From positions 62,001 through 126,000 of the forward strand of contig CAJUIX010000007.1 of the NCBI GenBank assembly GCA_910586665.1: a DNA stretch of 64,000 nt, given 5' to 3'. Positions 8,635 to 17,751 of the stretch are shown here, piece by piece. Position 1 is the first letter of the stretch. The number at the start of each line of letters is the position of its first letter. Made by a program: the position numbers and the translations under genes. Under the pieces are notes generated by a model. That model was not told the origin of the DNA. It ran no database searches and saw nothing but the letters and a program-made list of their open reading frames with translations. Origin of the DNA: an uncultured Duncaniella sp. GTDB taxonomy: Bacteria; Bacteroidota; Bacteroidia; Bacteroidales; Muribaculaceae.

Positions 8635-9354
8635 TTATAACATAGTCCTTAGTATGTCGAGCGAGTGCAGGCGGCGCAGTGAGACGTAGTGGGTCGAGTA
8701 ATAGTCCATTATAACGTCGAGTATTGCATTGCGCTCGCACCGATTGAAGCGGAAGCAGTGCATGTTGGCAAAAGTCATACGCGAAAGACGGTAGACCACA
8801 TCGGCCTCATCAGGCGGCAGGTAGCTTCCGGCGACAGGCGCCGACATACGCCATCGTCCGTCGGCGATATCAAAGACAGAGCCCAAGGAATAAGTGGAGA
8901 CATCGGGCTCTATGCCGAGATGACGACCGAGATTAAAGAGAAAACATATATGGAAGTTGGCCGTGCGGCGCGCATCGGCCTCATCGAGGATGCGGATCCC
9001 TGCCACGATGTAATCATATAGCGCAGGGTCCGGATCACTCTCACGGAGCACCGCGGCAAGCAGTTCGGCGATAAACATCGACAGCATCTGCTTGACAGGG
9101 TCGGAATGGAGCGTTGTCAGCGCAATCGACTGCACGGGCTGGCGCATAGGCATAATCTCGCGGCCCGGGCGCCACTCCCCCACACATTCTATAACCCCGA
9201 GAGGCATCGTGAGGGCGCGGATGCGCGCAGCAGCACGCCCCGAACCGGCTGGCAAGGTAAAGGACACCCGCCCATACTCGCGGCTATAGGCGCTGAGGAT
9301 GGTGCGGGTGTCGCTATACTTTGTGGTCTTGAGAGCCACGAGATGCAGATTCAT
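8635..9354 (-). CDS. recO: DNA repair protein RecO
   Basis: 239 residues, normal for RecO. The N-terminal OB-fold region begins MNLHLVALKTTKYSDTRTIL, with the family pattern of an early kt-x-y-x-D-x-x-x-i. A helical C-terminal half follows, containing the typical FLFNLGRHLGIEP segment. RecO loads RecA onto SSB-coated single-stranded DNA together with RecR in the RecFOR pathway. It lies 34 bp downstream of an outer-membrane protein gene on the same strand. Confidence 0.93.
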   Translation of the reverse strand: MNLHLVALKTTKYSDTRTILSAYSREYGRVSFTLPAGSGRAAARIRALTMPLGVIECVGEWRPGREIMPMRQPVQSIALTTLHSDPVKQMLSMFIAELLAAVLRESDPDPALYDYIVAGIRILDEADARRTANFHICFLFNLGRHLGIEPDVSTYSLGSVFDIADGRWRMSAPVAGSYLPPDEADVVYRLSRMTFANMHCFRFNRCERNAILDVIMDYYSTHYVSLRRLHSLDILRTML

Positions 9355-9388
9355 AGGCAGTCAGCCCTCCATTTATTGGCAGCGTGGA

Positions 9389-10156
9389 TTAGAAAATCTT
9401 GCCAGTGAGACGGAAGGTGAGCGTGGGATAGACCTTGAGATATTTGATGACGTCGTGGAAGTCATTCTCCTCACTCTTGTTTGCAAGGTCTTCAAGGTCG
9501 CCAGTTTCTGAATATACCTGGGGCTTACCCTGGAACTGGGCTCCAAGCTCCACGTTGAAGTTGAGCAGTCGGCGAGGTATGGCACGACCCCAGCCGAGTC
9601 CGAGATAGGGACGGAAACCCTTCACTTTTAGACCGCCACGGACGTTACCGTCCTTGTCGATAGGAATGTTGTAGTCACCTACCTCAATCGAGCCGTTGAG
9701 ACCGGCAAGGTCATCGCTGTGTCCTTTGATTTTCAATAGCTTGTCAGAGCCGAAGAAAGCACCTGCAGCAATGAAGAATGAGCCCGAAGGGAAGGGATAT
9801 ACATTGAAAATCACCGAACCCTGGGGCGAGCGCCCGAGGTCACCTTCGACATCCACAGTCGTGTACTGGAGGCCGGGATTGGCACCCGGAATTCCGGCAG
9901 CCACGGGATCATAGCTTGCATCAACATCGGTGTTGAAAGTGATACCCGGCATAAAGTGGAGACCTGCGCGAAGGGCCACGAAGCGAGTAATCGGAGTGGC
10001 AAGTTCGGCACTGATACCTGTAGAACCAACGCCTACGCCCACACCGAGGTGGTTGAAGATTCCAAGGCGCTTTGTGAAGCAACACTGCCCCATAGCCTCA
10101 GCGCCTGTCAGCATGGCGACAAGACTGAGAACGAGGGATGCAAAACACTTTTTCAT
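9389..10156 (-). CDS. outer-membrane beta-barrel protein, unknown role
   Basis: 255 residues. It has a cleavable signal peptide (MKKCFASLVLSLVAMLTGAEA) and then alternating amphipathic strands with many aromatic and glycine residues, such as GVGVGVGSTGISAELATP and FRPYLGLGWGRA, ending in an aromatic residue (GKIF). This is the pattern of an 8-12 strand barrel. No substrate can be named. A -7 element TACATTTG lies on the minus strand at 10304-10297, about 140 bp upstream. Confidence 0.75.
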   Translation of the reverse strand: MKKCFASLVLSLVAMLTGAEAMGQCCFTKRLGIFNHLGVGVGVGSTGISAELATPITRFVALRAGLHFMPGITFNTDVDASYDPVAAGIPGANPGLQYTTVDVEGDLGRSPQGSVIFNVYPFPSGSFFIAAGAFFGSDKLLKIKGHSDDLAGLNGSIEVGDYNIPIDKDGNVRGGLKVKGFRPYLGLGWGRAIPRRLLNFNVELGAQFQGKPQVYSETGDLEDLANKSEENDFHDVIKYLKVYPTLTFRLTGKIF

Positions 10157-10343
10157 ACTAAAACTTAATTTTAATGATTGGATGAATTTATAAATAATAA
10201 TTGTGTGATTACAATAAATCGGATTTCACCACCTTATTATATAGGATGGTTTAGGGTTGAAGGTTGGGGTTTAAAGGCCATCTGACTTTATGAGTGCAAA
10301 TGTAGGCAGAAAAAGGGAGAAAACCTAAAAATTTCTTAAAATA

Positions 10344-10375
10344 TTTGCACAAACAAAATATAGTGCCTAACTTTG
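10344..10375 (+). promoter_or_regulatory. Bacteroidota-type promoter of the tRNA-Glu/rpsT unit
   Basis: TTTG (10344-10347), a 20-bp spacer and TAACTTTG (10368-10375) match the consensus exactly. The start would be near 10382, 10 bp before the first tRNA-Glu. Confidence 0.85.
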
Positions 10376-10391
10376 CAATCGCTTTTGCAAA

Positions 10392-10463
10392 GGCCCATTC
10401 GTCTATCGGCTAGGACGCAAGATTTTCATTCTTGAAAGAGGAGTTCGATTCTCCTATGGGCTA
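10392..10463 (+). tRNA. tRNA-Glu (anticodon TTC), copy 1
   Basis: 72 nt. Acceptor GGCCCAT/ATGGGCT (first pair G-U), anticodon stem CAAGA/TCTTG with loop TTTTCAT, so the anticodon is TTC. T-arm AGGAG/CTCCT with loop TTCGATT, discriminator A. CCA is not encoded. It is identical to the copy after rpsT and is probably co-transcribed with rpsT from the promoter just upstream. Confidence 0.96.
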
Positions 10464-10504
10464 CAAAACAAAGACTTAATCAAGAAAAAACTTAAAATTA
10501 ACCG

Positions 10505-10762
10505 ATGGCAAATCATAAATCATCACTGAAGAGAATTCGTCAGATCGAATCACGCAGACTTCGCAACCGTTACTACGCAAAGACTGCCCGCAACGCCGTG
10601 CGCAATCTTCGCAAACTGACTGACAAGGCCGAGGCTGAAGCAGCTTTCCGCAAGGTAGGCGCGATGCTTGACCGTCTCGCTTCTAAGAAGGCAATCTCTA
10701 AGAACAAAGCTGCCAACCTCAAGAGCAAGCTTGCACACCACATCGCCAAGCTCGCTGCCTGA
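10505..10762 (+). CDS. rpsT: 30S ribosomal protein S20
   Basis: 85 residues, lysine- and arginine-rich and almost wholly helical. It begins MANHKSSLKRIRQ and contains the conserved core of S20 (NKAANLKSKLAHHIAKLA at the C-terminus). S20 binds 16S rRNA early in 30S assembly. It lies between two identical tRNA-Glu genes, 41 bp after the first and 55 bp before the second, with one promoter before and one terminator after the trio. Confidence 0.97.
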   Translation: MANHKSSLKRIRQIESRRLRNRYYAKTARNAVRNLRKLTDKAEAEAAFRKVGAMLDRLASKKAISKNKAANLKSKLAHHIAKLAA

Positions 10763-10817
10763 TAAAAGAGGAAGGCGTCTGAAGATTTTTCCGACAAGCT
10801 GTCTTGGTTAAGGAAGC

Positions 10818-10889
10818 GGCCCATTCGTCTATCGGCTAGGACGCAAGATTTTCATTCTTGAAAGAGGAGTTCGATTCTCCTATGGGCTA
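10818..10889 (+). tRNA. tRNA-Glu (anticodon TTC), copy 2
   Basis: The 72 nt are identical to the copy at 10392. It is followed 10 bp later by a strong terminator, so it appears to close the tRNA-rpsT-tRNA transcript. Confidence 0.96.
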
Positions 10890-10899
10890 CTTTTGTGGG

Positions 10900-10936
10900 A
10901 GTCACCGAAGGATTTTTTATCCTTCGGTGACTTTTT
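10900..10936 (+). terminator. intrinsic terminator after tRNA-Glu copy 2
   Basis: A perfect 14-bp stem (AGTCACCGAAGGAT / ATCCTTCGGTGACT) with a 5-T loop is followed by TTTTAT. This is a textbook Rho-independent terminator. Confidence 0.92.
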
Positions 10937-10988
10937 ATGTCAGATATTTGGCATTTGGCAGGGTGGATTTAAAATTATATCATATTTT

Positions 10989-11020
10989 TTTGTGTTTTAC
11001 AACATATTATCGTATTTTTG
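10989..11020 (+). promoter_or_regulatory. Bacteroidota-type promoter of the ilv operon
   Basis: TTTG (10989-10992), a 20-bp spacer and TATTTTTG (11013-11020) match the consensus. Predicted start is near 11027, leaving a leader of about 30 nt before ilvD. That is too short for a leader-peptide attenuator, so regulation by attenuation is unlikely. Confidence 0.8.
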
Positions 11021-11056
11021 CGGATAATTTTAACAAATTCATAGGTTCGAATCATT

Positions 11057-12889
11057 ATGAGTTTCCCACTTAGAAGCGCAGCAAGTACAGAAGGACGTCG
11101 AATGGCAGGTGCCCGTGCACTCTGGCGCGCCAACGGCATGAAGGAAGAACAGTTCGGCAAACCGATTATAGCGGTTGTCAACTCTTTCACGCAATTCGTC
11201 CCCGGTCATACCCACTTGCATGAGATAGGACAGATAGTCAAGGATGAAATCGAGAAGCAGGGATGCTTCGCAGCCGAATTCAACACAATCGCCATTGACG
11301 ACGGTATTGCTATGGGGCATGACGGCATGCTTTACTCCCTCCCGTCGCGCGACATGATTGCTGATTCAATCGAATATATGGTCAACGCCCACAAGGCCGA
11401 CGCGATGGTGTGCATCTCCAACTGCGACAAGGTTACCCCCGGCATGCTCATGGCCGCGATGCGCCTCAACATTCCCGCAATATTCGTATCAGGCGGCCCG
11501 ATGGAAGCCGGAGAAGTGGAGGGCCGCGCCGTCGACCTCATCGACATCATGATTGACGCCGCCGACTCGACCGTCAGCGACGAAGCTGTCGTGGAGCTTG
11601 AACGCAAGGGCTGTCCGACCTGCGGCTCCTGCTCAGGGATGTTTACGGCCAACTCGATGAACTCGCTCAACGAGGCTATCGGCCTCGCGCTTCCTGGAAA
11701 CGGAACAGTCGTTGCGACCCACATCAACCGCCTCCAACTCTTCAAGAAGGCCGCTGAGATGATTGTGCGCAACACCTATGCCTACTACCGCGACGGCGAC
11801 GAAAGCGTGCTGCCGCGCAACATAGCCACCCGCCAGGCCATGCTCAACGCCATGACGCTCGACATAGCTATGGGTGGATCGACCAACACGGTGCTCCACC
11901 TTCTCGCCGTGGCCCACGAGGCAGGCGCCGACTTCACGATGGATGACATAGACAAGCTCTCGCGCCACACCCCGGTGCTCTGCAAGGTTGCACCCAACTC
12001 GCACTACCATATCCAGGATGTCAACCGCGCAGGCGGCATCCTCTCAATAATGAAAATTCTGGCCGACGCCGGTCTGGTGGATGGCAGCGTGAAGCGCGTC
12101 GACGGCATGACCCTCGCGGAGGCTATGGAGCGCTACGCTGTGGGCGGAAAGAAATTCGACGCCCATGCCGACGAGCTTTGGAAAAGCGCTCCCGGCCTGA
12201 AGCGCACCACCGAGCTTGGCAAGCAGATGAGCTACTACAGCGAGCTCGACACCGACCGCAGCAAGGGGTGCATACGCGACATCGAACATGCCTACGTCAA
12301 GGACGGCGGACTCGCAGTGCTTAAGGGCAACATCGCGCTCGACGGCTGCGTCGTGAAGACTGCCGGTGTCGACGAAAGCATATTCCGCTTCAGCGGCCCG
12401 GCGAAGGTGTTTACCTCGCAGGAGGCGGCCGTCGAAGGAATCCTGCGTGACCAGGTGAAGAGCGGCGACGTCGTCGTCATCACCTTCGAGGGTCCCAAGG
12501 GAGGTCCGGGTATGCAGGAAATGCTCTACCCCACTTCATACATCAAGAGCAAGCACCTCGGCAAGGAGTGCGCGCTCATCACCGACGGACGCTTCTCAGG
12601 TGGCACATCGGGTCTCTCAATCGGCCACATCTCACCCGAGGCGGCCAACGGAGGCAATATCGGACTTGTCCGCGACGGCGACATCATCGAAATCGACATC
12701 CCCGCCCGCAGTATCAACGTAAGGCTCACCGACGAGGAGCTTGCAGCGCGCCGCCGCGAGGAGGAAGCCCACGGTTCAAAGGCCTTCACAGCCCGCGACA
12801 GGGATAGGAAGGTATCACAGGCACTGCGCGCCTATGCAGCAATGGTGACTTCGGCTGACAAGGGAGGTGTCCGCGACCTCAAGGACTGA
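11057..12889 (+). CDS. ilvD: dihydroxy-acid dehydratase
   Basis: 610 residues, full length. It dehydrates 2,3-dihydroxy-isovalerate and -methylvalerate to the keto acids in valine and isoleucine synthesis. Iron-sulfur cluster cysteines are visible in SNCDKVTPGM and GCPTCGSCSGMFTANSMN, and the Mg-binding DDG (IAIDDGIAMGHDGM) is present. It is the first gene of ilvD-ilvB-ilvN-thioesterase-ilvC, all on one strand behind one consensus promoter. Confidence 0.97.
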   Translation: MSFPLRSAASTEGRRMAGARALWRANGMKEEQFGKPIIAVVNSFTQFVPGHTHLHEIGQIVKDEIEKQGCFAAEFNTIAIDDGIAMGHDGMLYSLPSRDMIADSIEYMVNAHKADAMVCISNCDKVTPGMLMAAMRLNIPAIFVSGGPMEAGEVEGRAVDLIDIMIDAADSTVSDEAVVELERKGCPTCGSCSGMFTANSMNSLNEAIGLALPGNGTVVATHINRLQLFKKAAEMIVRNTYAYYRDGDESVLPRNIATRQAMLNAMTLDIAMGGSTNTVLHLLAVAHEAGADFTMDDIDKLSRHTPVLCKVAPNSHYHIQDVNRAGGILSIMKILADAGLVDGSVKRVDGMTLAEAMERYAVGGKKFDAHADELWKSAPGLKRTTELGKQMSYYSELDTDRSKGCIRDIEHAYVKDGGLAVLKGNIALDGCVVKTAGVDESIFRFSGPAKVFTSQEAAVEGILRDQVKSGDVVVITFEGPKGGPGMQEMLYPTSYIKSKHLGKECALITDGRFSGGTSGLSIGHISPEAANGGNIGLVRDGDIIEIDIPARSINVRLTDEELAARRREEEAHGSKAFTARDRDRKVSQALRAYAAMVTSADKGGVRDLKD

Positions 12890-12945
12890 TGGCAACAACG
12901 AAGCTACACACAATAAAGTATTACCATATATACCCCTGATTTTAT

Positions 12946-14670
12946 ATGAGTGAACGTATAACAGGAGCCGAGGCAGTGTGCCGCGCGCTGATAGAGGAGG
13001 GTGTGGACACACTCTTCGGCTATCCCGGAGGCCAGATAATGCCTTTTTATGACAAACTGTTTGATTTTCAAGGCAGACTAAACCACATACTCACCCGCCA
13101 CGAGCAGGGTGCGATTCACGCCGCGCAGGGTTATGCGCGGGCATCGGGACGTGTGGGGGTCGTGACTGTCACGTCAGGTCCCGCCGCCACCAATGTTATC
13201 ACCGGCATAGCAGACGCCAATGTCGACTGCACACCACTGGTGGTCATCACCGGCCAGGTCGGAGTGACTTCCCTCGGCTCTGACGCCTTTCAGGAGACCG
13301 ACGTGCTCGGCATCACCCAGCCTATCACCAAGTGGTCCTATCAAATCCGCACAGCCGAGGAGATTCCCTGGGCTGTGGCGAGAGCCTTCTACATCGCTTC
13401 GTCAGGGCGTCCCGGTCCCGTCGTGCTCGACCTTACGCGCGACGCCCAAAACGGCCTCATCGACTGGGACTACAAGCGCATCAACTATATCCGCAGCTAT
13501 AACCCCGACCCAGAGCTACTACCCGGCGACCTCCTGAGCGCCGCCGGTCTGCTCAACCGCGCCGAGGCCCCGATGATCATAGCCGGCCACGGTGTCATGC
13601 TCTCTCACGCTGAGCCTGAGCTTGTAGCCTTCGCCGAGAAAGCCGACATCCCTGTGGTCGCAACCCTTCTCGGCCTATCGTCTATGCCCTCTGACCACCC
13701 GCTCTACAAGGGAATGGTCGGCATGCACGGCAACATCGGCCCCAACATCAATACCAACCGCGCCGACGTCATCCTGGCTATCGGCATGAGGTTTGACGAC
13801 CGCGTCACAGGCGTCGTGAAGGGCTATGCACCGCAGGCAAAGATTATACATGTCGACATAGATCGTGCCGAGTTCAACAAGAACGTCAAATCCCACATCG
13901 GCATCCACGGCGACGCAAAAAAGGTGCTCAAGGCACTGCTGCCGCTCGTCAACAAGAGCAAGCACAGCGAGTGGCTCGCCTCGTTTGACCGTCCCGATGA
14001 GGTGGAGCGCGAGGTTGTCTATAAGCGTGAGCTCGACCCGGACGACATAGGCCTGGAAGGAGCCATGCGCATGGGCGAGGTGGTCCGCAAAATTTCCGAA
14101 GCCTCCGGCAACAAGGGTATACTCGTCACCGACGTCGGACAGAATCAGATGATGAGCGCCCGCTACTTCAAATACACTCAGCCCAACAGCGTCATTACCT
14201 CCGGCGGACTCGGCACTATGGGTTTCTGCCTCCCGGCAGCCATAGGCGCAAAAATTGCCGAGCCGGAGCGCGAAGTCTTTGCCTTCATGGGCGACGGCGG
14301 CTTCCAGATGACCATGCAGGAGCTTGGCACGATACTCGAATACCGCGTGGGGGTCAAGATGATTATCCTCAACAACAATTTCCTTGGCAATGTGCGCCAG
14401 TGGCAGGCGATGTTCTACAACAACCGCTTCTCGGCCACTCCGATGGTCAACCCCGACTTCGTGACAGTGGCAGGAGCCTACGGCATACCGGCCGAGCATG
14501 TGGCCTCGCGCGCAGAACTCGGCGGAGCGATAGAGCGCATGCTCGCACACGACGGGGCCTACCTGCTCGACGTCAACATTGACCCGGCCGACATGGTGTT
14601 CCCGATGATTGTCCCGGGCGCCGTGGTCGACGACATACTAATCAACGAATCAACGAAGTATCAGGGCTAA
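12946..14670 (+). CDS. ilvB: acetolactate synthase, large (catalytic) subunit
   Basis: 574 residues with the three-domain thiamine-diphosphate fold. The catalytic glutamate lies in RHEQGAIHAAQGYARASG near residue 50. The ThDP/Mg motif runs from MGDGGFQMTMQEL to NNNFLGNVRQW in the last third. It condenses two pyruvates, or pyruvate and 2-oxobutyrate, at the start of branched-chain amino-acid synthesis. It lies 56 bp after ilvD and 5 bp before the small-subunit gene, so translation of the two subunits is probably linked. Confidence 0.96.
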   Translation: MSERITGAEAVCRALIEEGVDTLFGYPGGQIMPFYDKLFDFQGRLNHILTRHEQGAIHAAQGYARASGRVGVVTVTSGPAATNVITGIADANVDCTPLVVITGQVGVTSLGSDAFQETDVLGITQPITKWSYQIRTAEEIPWAVARAFYIASSGRPGPVVLDLTRDAQNGLIDWDYKRINYIRSYNPDPELLPGDLLSAAGLLNRAEAPMIIAGHGVMLSHAEPELVAFAEKADIPVVATLLGLSSMPSDHPLYKGMVGMHGNIGPNINTNRADVILAIGMRFDDRVTGVVKGYAPQAKIIHVDIDRAEFNKNVKSHIGIHGDAKKVLKALLPLVNKSKHSEWLASFDRPDEVEREVVYKRELDPDDIGLEGAMRMGEVVRKISEASGNKGILVTDVGQNQMMSARYFKYTQPNSVITSGGLGTMGFCLPAAIGAKIAEPEREVFAFMGDGGFQMTMQELGTILEYRVGVKMIILNNNFLGNVRQWQAMFYNNRFSATPMVNPDFVTVAGAYGIPAEHVASRAELGGAIERMLAHDGAYLLDVNIDPADMVFPMIVPGAVVDDILINESTKYQG

Positions 14671-14675
14671 AAATA

Positions 14676-15224
14676 ATGGAAAAGAAACTGTTCACCATAT
14701 CGGTTTTTACCGAAAACCAGGTCGGACTCCTCAACCGCATCTCCATCATCTTTACGCGCCGGGGCCTCAACCTCGAAAGCGTGTCGTCGAGCGCCAGCTC
14801 GATGCCCGGAATCCATAAGATGAACTTCACCTGCACCTCGGACCGCGAGACTATGGAGAAGGTCATCAAACAGATTGAGAGGTGTATCGACGTGCTCCGC
14901 GCCTACATGTATACCGATGATGAAATTGTCTACCAGGAAGTGGCACTCTACAAGGTTCCGACCGAGAAGCTGCTTGACGAGAAGGACTTTGAGAGAATCA
15001 TCCGCGTCCACAACGCCCGTATCCTCGAACTGACCCGCGAATATACCATCCTCGAAAAGACCGGCCACGAAAGCGAGACGCAGGCGCTCTACGAGCTGCT
15101 GGCCAAGTATGGAATACTCCAGTTTATCCGCTCCGGACGCATCTGCATCACCAAGTCGCCTACGGAACACTTTACCCAGTACCTCAAGGAGCAGGAATCA
15201 CGCCGCCAGGCATCTGAAGAATAA
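14676..15224 (+). CDS. ilvN: acetolactate synthase, small (regulatory) subunit
   Basis: 182 residues. The N-terminal ACT domain begins at about residue 4 (FTISVFTENQVGLLNRISIIF), where valine would bind and inhibit the holoenzyme. A second ALS_ss_C region follows. It is only 5 bp downstream of ilvB. Size matches the longer IlvN/IlvH type. Confidence 0.94.
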   Translation: MEKKLFTISVFTENQVGLLNRISIIFTRRGLNLESVSSSASSMPGIHKMNFTCTSDRETMEKVIKQIERCIDVLRAYMYTDDEIVYQEVALYKVPTEKLLDEKDFERIIRVHNARILELTREYTILEKTGHESETQALYELLAKYGILQFIRSGRICITKSPTEHFTQYLKEQESRRQASEE

Positions 15225-15233
15225 GAAGAAGGG

Positions 15234-15980
15234 ATGTCACATAAGATATTTTCATACGAATTCTTCCTGACCGCCTCGGAGGTCGATGCGCAGTGCGAGA
15301 TGCCGCTGTCGCGCATCGTCACAACAATCATCGACGTGGCCACCGGCCATGCCAACGCTCTCGGCATCGGCTTCGAGCGCATGAGGCAGGAGGGTCTGTC
15401 GTGGGTACTGAGCCGTCTGACGGTCGAAATTCTCGAGCCGGTGGCTGTCAGCCGCCACTACCGAATGGACACATGGATTGAAAACACAAGCCGGCTCTTC
15501 TCCGACCGTAATTTCGAAATGCGTGACACTGAAAGCGGCTCGCTCATACTCCGTGCCCACTCGACATGGATGTCAATCGACATGGCCACCCGCCGCCCCG
15601 GCGACCTCACCCCTATCTGGGAGGGTAAGGATATTGTCGACGGCACCACATTCGGAGGCGTGAAGGGCGGAAAGCTCCAGCCGCTGCAACAGGCAGAGGT
15701 GGAAAAGACCTACCGCTTCGCCGTATCGGACATAGATGTCAACCGCCACGTCACCACCCGCCGCTATATCGACCTCATCGTCGACCAGTGGCCGCTCGAG
15801 CAGTATGAAAACATGCGCATCAGCCGCTTCGAGGTGGCTTTCAAACATGAGGCCCGCTACGACGAGGAGGCCACAATCATCAGTGCGCCCCACGAGGGAA
15901 GCCCGGAAGTGGCCGACGTTGAAATCCGCGTAGCCTCGACCACCTGCTGCCTCTCCCGCGTAGGCTTCAGACAACGATAA
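15234..15980 (+). CDS. acyl-ACP thioesterase (double hot-dog)
   Basis: 248 residues of the bacterial acyl-ACP thioesterase family (PF01643 type). The N-terminal hot-dog domain includes MPLSRIVTTIIDVATGHANALG and LSWVLSRLTVEI. The second domain contains the conserved DIDVNRHVTTRRYIDLIVDQ, with the catalytic-region Asn and His. It hydrolyses acyl-ACP to free fatty acid. It lies 9 bp after ilvN and 44 bp before ilvC, inside the branched-chain operon. A link to branched fatty-acid metabolism is plausible, but chain preference cannot be read from sequence. Confidence 0.88.
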   Translation: MSHKIFSYEFFLTASEVDAQCEMPLSRIVTTIIDVATGHANALGIGFERMRQEGLSWVLSRLTVEILEPVAVSRHYRMDTWIENTSRLFSDRNFEMRDTESGSLILRAHSTWMSIDMATRRPGDLTPIWEGKDIVDGTTFGGVKGGKLQPLQQAEVEKTYRFAVSDIDVNRHVTTRRYIDLIVDQWPLEQYENMRISRFEVAFKHEARYDEEATIISAPHEGSPEVADVEIRVASTTCCLSRVGFRQR

Positions 15981-16024
15981 AGAAAAAACTTATATAATAA
16001 ACATATTTAAACCCAATCACTCTT

Positions 16025-17068
16025 ATGGCAAAATTAAATTTTGGCGGGATTGAAGAGACTGTTGTCACCCGCGAAGAATTTCCCCTCGAAAAGGCACGCG
16101 AAGTGCTGAAAGACGAAACAATCGCCGTCATCGGTTACGGTGTACAGGGCCCCGGCCAGGGTCTCGACCTGCGTGACAACGGATTCAACGTCATCGTGGG
16201 CCAGCGCGAGGGCAAAACCTATGAGAAGGCTGTAGCCGACGGCTGGGTTCCCGGCGAGACACTCTTCTCAATCGAGGAAGCCTGCAAGCGCGGCACAATC
16301 ATCATGTGCCTCCTCAGCGACGCCGCCGTAATCTCACAGTGGCCCGTAATCAAGAAGCACCTCACTCCCGGCAAGGCACTCTACTTCAGCCACGGCTTCG
16401 CTATCAACTGGAGCGACCGCACCGGCGTCGTCCCCCCCGCCGACGTGGACGTAATCATGGTTGCCCCCAAGGGTTCAGGCACAATGCTCCGCATCCTCTT
16501 CAAGGAGGGCAAGGGTACTAACTCAAGTTTTGCCGTATATCAGGACGCCACAGGCCGTGCACTCGACCGCACTCTCGCCCTCGGCATCGGTATCGGCTCC
16601 GGCTACCTCTTCGAGACTACCTTCCAGCGCGAGGCTGTCAGCGACCTCACCGGCGAGCGCGGCTCTCTCATGGGCGCTATCCAGGGACTCCTCCTCGCAC
16701 AGTACGAAGTGCTCCGCGAGAACGGCCATACTCCCTCTGAGGCTTTCAACGAGACTGTCGAGGAACTCACACAGTCGCTCATGCCTCTCTTCGCAGCCAA
16801 GGGTATGGACTGGATGTATGCCAACTGCTCGACCACCGCACAGCGCGGTGCACTCGACTGGATGGGCCCGTTCCACGATGCTATCAAACCCGTCGTCCGC
16901 GACCTCTACGAGAGCGTGAAGAACGGCACCGAGGCACAGCGTTCAATCGACTCCAACACCCAGCCCGACTATCGCGAGAAACTCGAGGAAGAGCTTAAGG
17001 CACTCCGCGAGAGCGAGATGTGGCGTGCCGGCGCAACCGTCCGCACCCTCCGCCCCGAGAATGTGTAA
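16025..17068 (+). CDS. ilvC: ketol-acid reductoisomerase
   Basis: 347 residues, class I size. The N-terminal Rossmann motif is IAVIGYGVQGPGQG, followed by VIVGQREGKTYEKAVADGW in the loop that sets NADH or NADPH choice. The C-terminal knotted helical domain carries the metal-binding residues (for example NETVEELTQSLMPLFAAKG). It converts acetolactate to dihydroxy-isovalerate, the step between IlvB/N and IlvD. It is the last gene of the ilv operon and ends 16 bp before a perfect inverted repeat. Confidence 0.96.
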   Translation: MAKLNFGGIEETVVTREEFPLEKAREVLKDETIAVIGYGVQGPGQGLDLRDNGFNVIVGQREGKTYEKAVADGWVPGETLFSIEEACKRGTIIMCLLSDAAVISQWPVIKKHLTPGKALYFSHGFAINWSDRTGVVPPADVDVIMVAPKGSGTMLRILFKEGKGTNSSFAVYQDATGRALDRTLALGIGIGSGYLFETTFQREAVSDLTGERGSLMGAIQGLLLAQYEVLRENGHTPSEAFNETVEELTQSLMPLFAAKGMDWMYANCSTTAQRGALDWMGPFHDAIKPVVRDLYESVKNGTEAQRSIDSNTQPDYREKLEEELKALRESEMWRAGATVRTLRPENV

Positions 17069-17083
17069 ATCACAGATAAATCT

Positions 17084-17140
17084 ATATAATATAAAAATCG
17101 GATACCCGCTCAATTCGAGTATCCGATTTTTATATTATAT
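17084..17140. terminator. bidirectional terminator, 22-bp perfect inverted repeat
   Basis: Arms at 17084-17105 and 17119-17140 are exact reverse complements around a 13-nt loop. The inner GC part is TCGGATAC/GTATCCGA and the outer part is A/T-rich, giving U-tracts in both directions. It separates ilvC from the convergent barrel-protein gene. Confidence 0.92.
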
Positions 17141-17151
17141 CATTTTGTAAA

Positions 17152-17751
17152 TCAGTATTTAAAAGTATAGCCGAAGGAGAGATTGGGAAGGAGCCAAAGA
17201 CCGTCGATAGGCGAGCATTTCAAGTCGCCGCCAATGACGGTAAGCCCTGTCCGCAGAAAAAATCCGCTCTCGCGCTGGTAGCGATAGCCGATGTTGATAA
17301 AGCCTAAAATATTGAGCTTGGTTCTCCGAGTCGTATTGCAGCTATATACGGGCTGCTCATCATTATAGCTCCACCAGGTCGTGGTGTATATTCGGTGTAG
17401 AATCGAGGGCGTCGCTCCGATGCCGACCTCGAATTTGCTCTTACCTTTGCCTATAAGGGCATTGACCTCCAATGGTATACAGACTCCCTTGAAGTCAAGG
17501 TCGCGCAAATCATAGTCATCACTGAAAGAACCATTCGTGTATGCAAGCCCGACGCGATAACCGAAAGCCGTCCCGGGACGGAAACGGGAGTCGAAGCCTA
17601 CGCCTACACCAAAAGAGGGCCCGAAAAATTCGCCAAAGACATTGCGGCTCATAGATTTGTCGACTTGCGGTGACAGCGATGAGGCATCCTGGGCTGAGAG
17701 CGACATCAACACCGAAATTAATAGGGAAACGGAGAGCAAAAGTCGATACAT
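17152..17751 (-). CDS. outer-membrane beta-barrel (porin-like) protein
   Basis: 199 residues. The signal peptide (MYRLLLSVSLLISVLMSLSAQ) is followed by alternating strands such as FGVGVGFDSRFRPGTAFGYRVGLAY and FNIGYRY-like segments, and the terminal aromatic pattern LSFGYTFKY. This fits the OMP_b-brl family of small barrels. The gene is monocistronic. A -7 element (TACTTTTG) lies in the 162-bp upstream gap, but no good -33 box is seen. Function unknown. Confidence 0.75.
   Translation of the reverse strand: MYRLLLSVSLLISVLMSLSAQDASSLSPQVDKSMSRNVFGEFFGPSFGVGVGFDSRFRPGTAFGYRVGLAYTNGSFSDDYDLRDLDFKGVCIPLEVNALIGKGKSKFEVGIGATPSILHRIYTTTWWSYNDEQPVYSCNTTRRTKLNILGFINIGYRYQRESGFFLRTGLTVIGGDLKCSPIDGLWLLPNLSFGYTFKY

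Noticed and set aside
10392..10889. CRISPR-like or integration-site repeat formed by the two identical tRNA-Glu copies
   Set aside because: The repeats are complete tRNA genes with an essential ribosomal gene between them; there are no further copies, no integrase and no cas genes.
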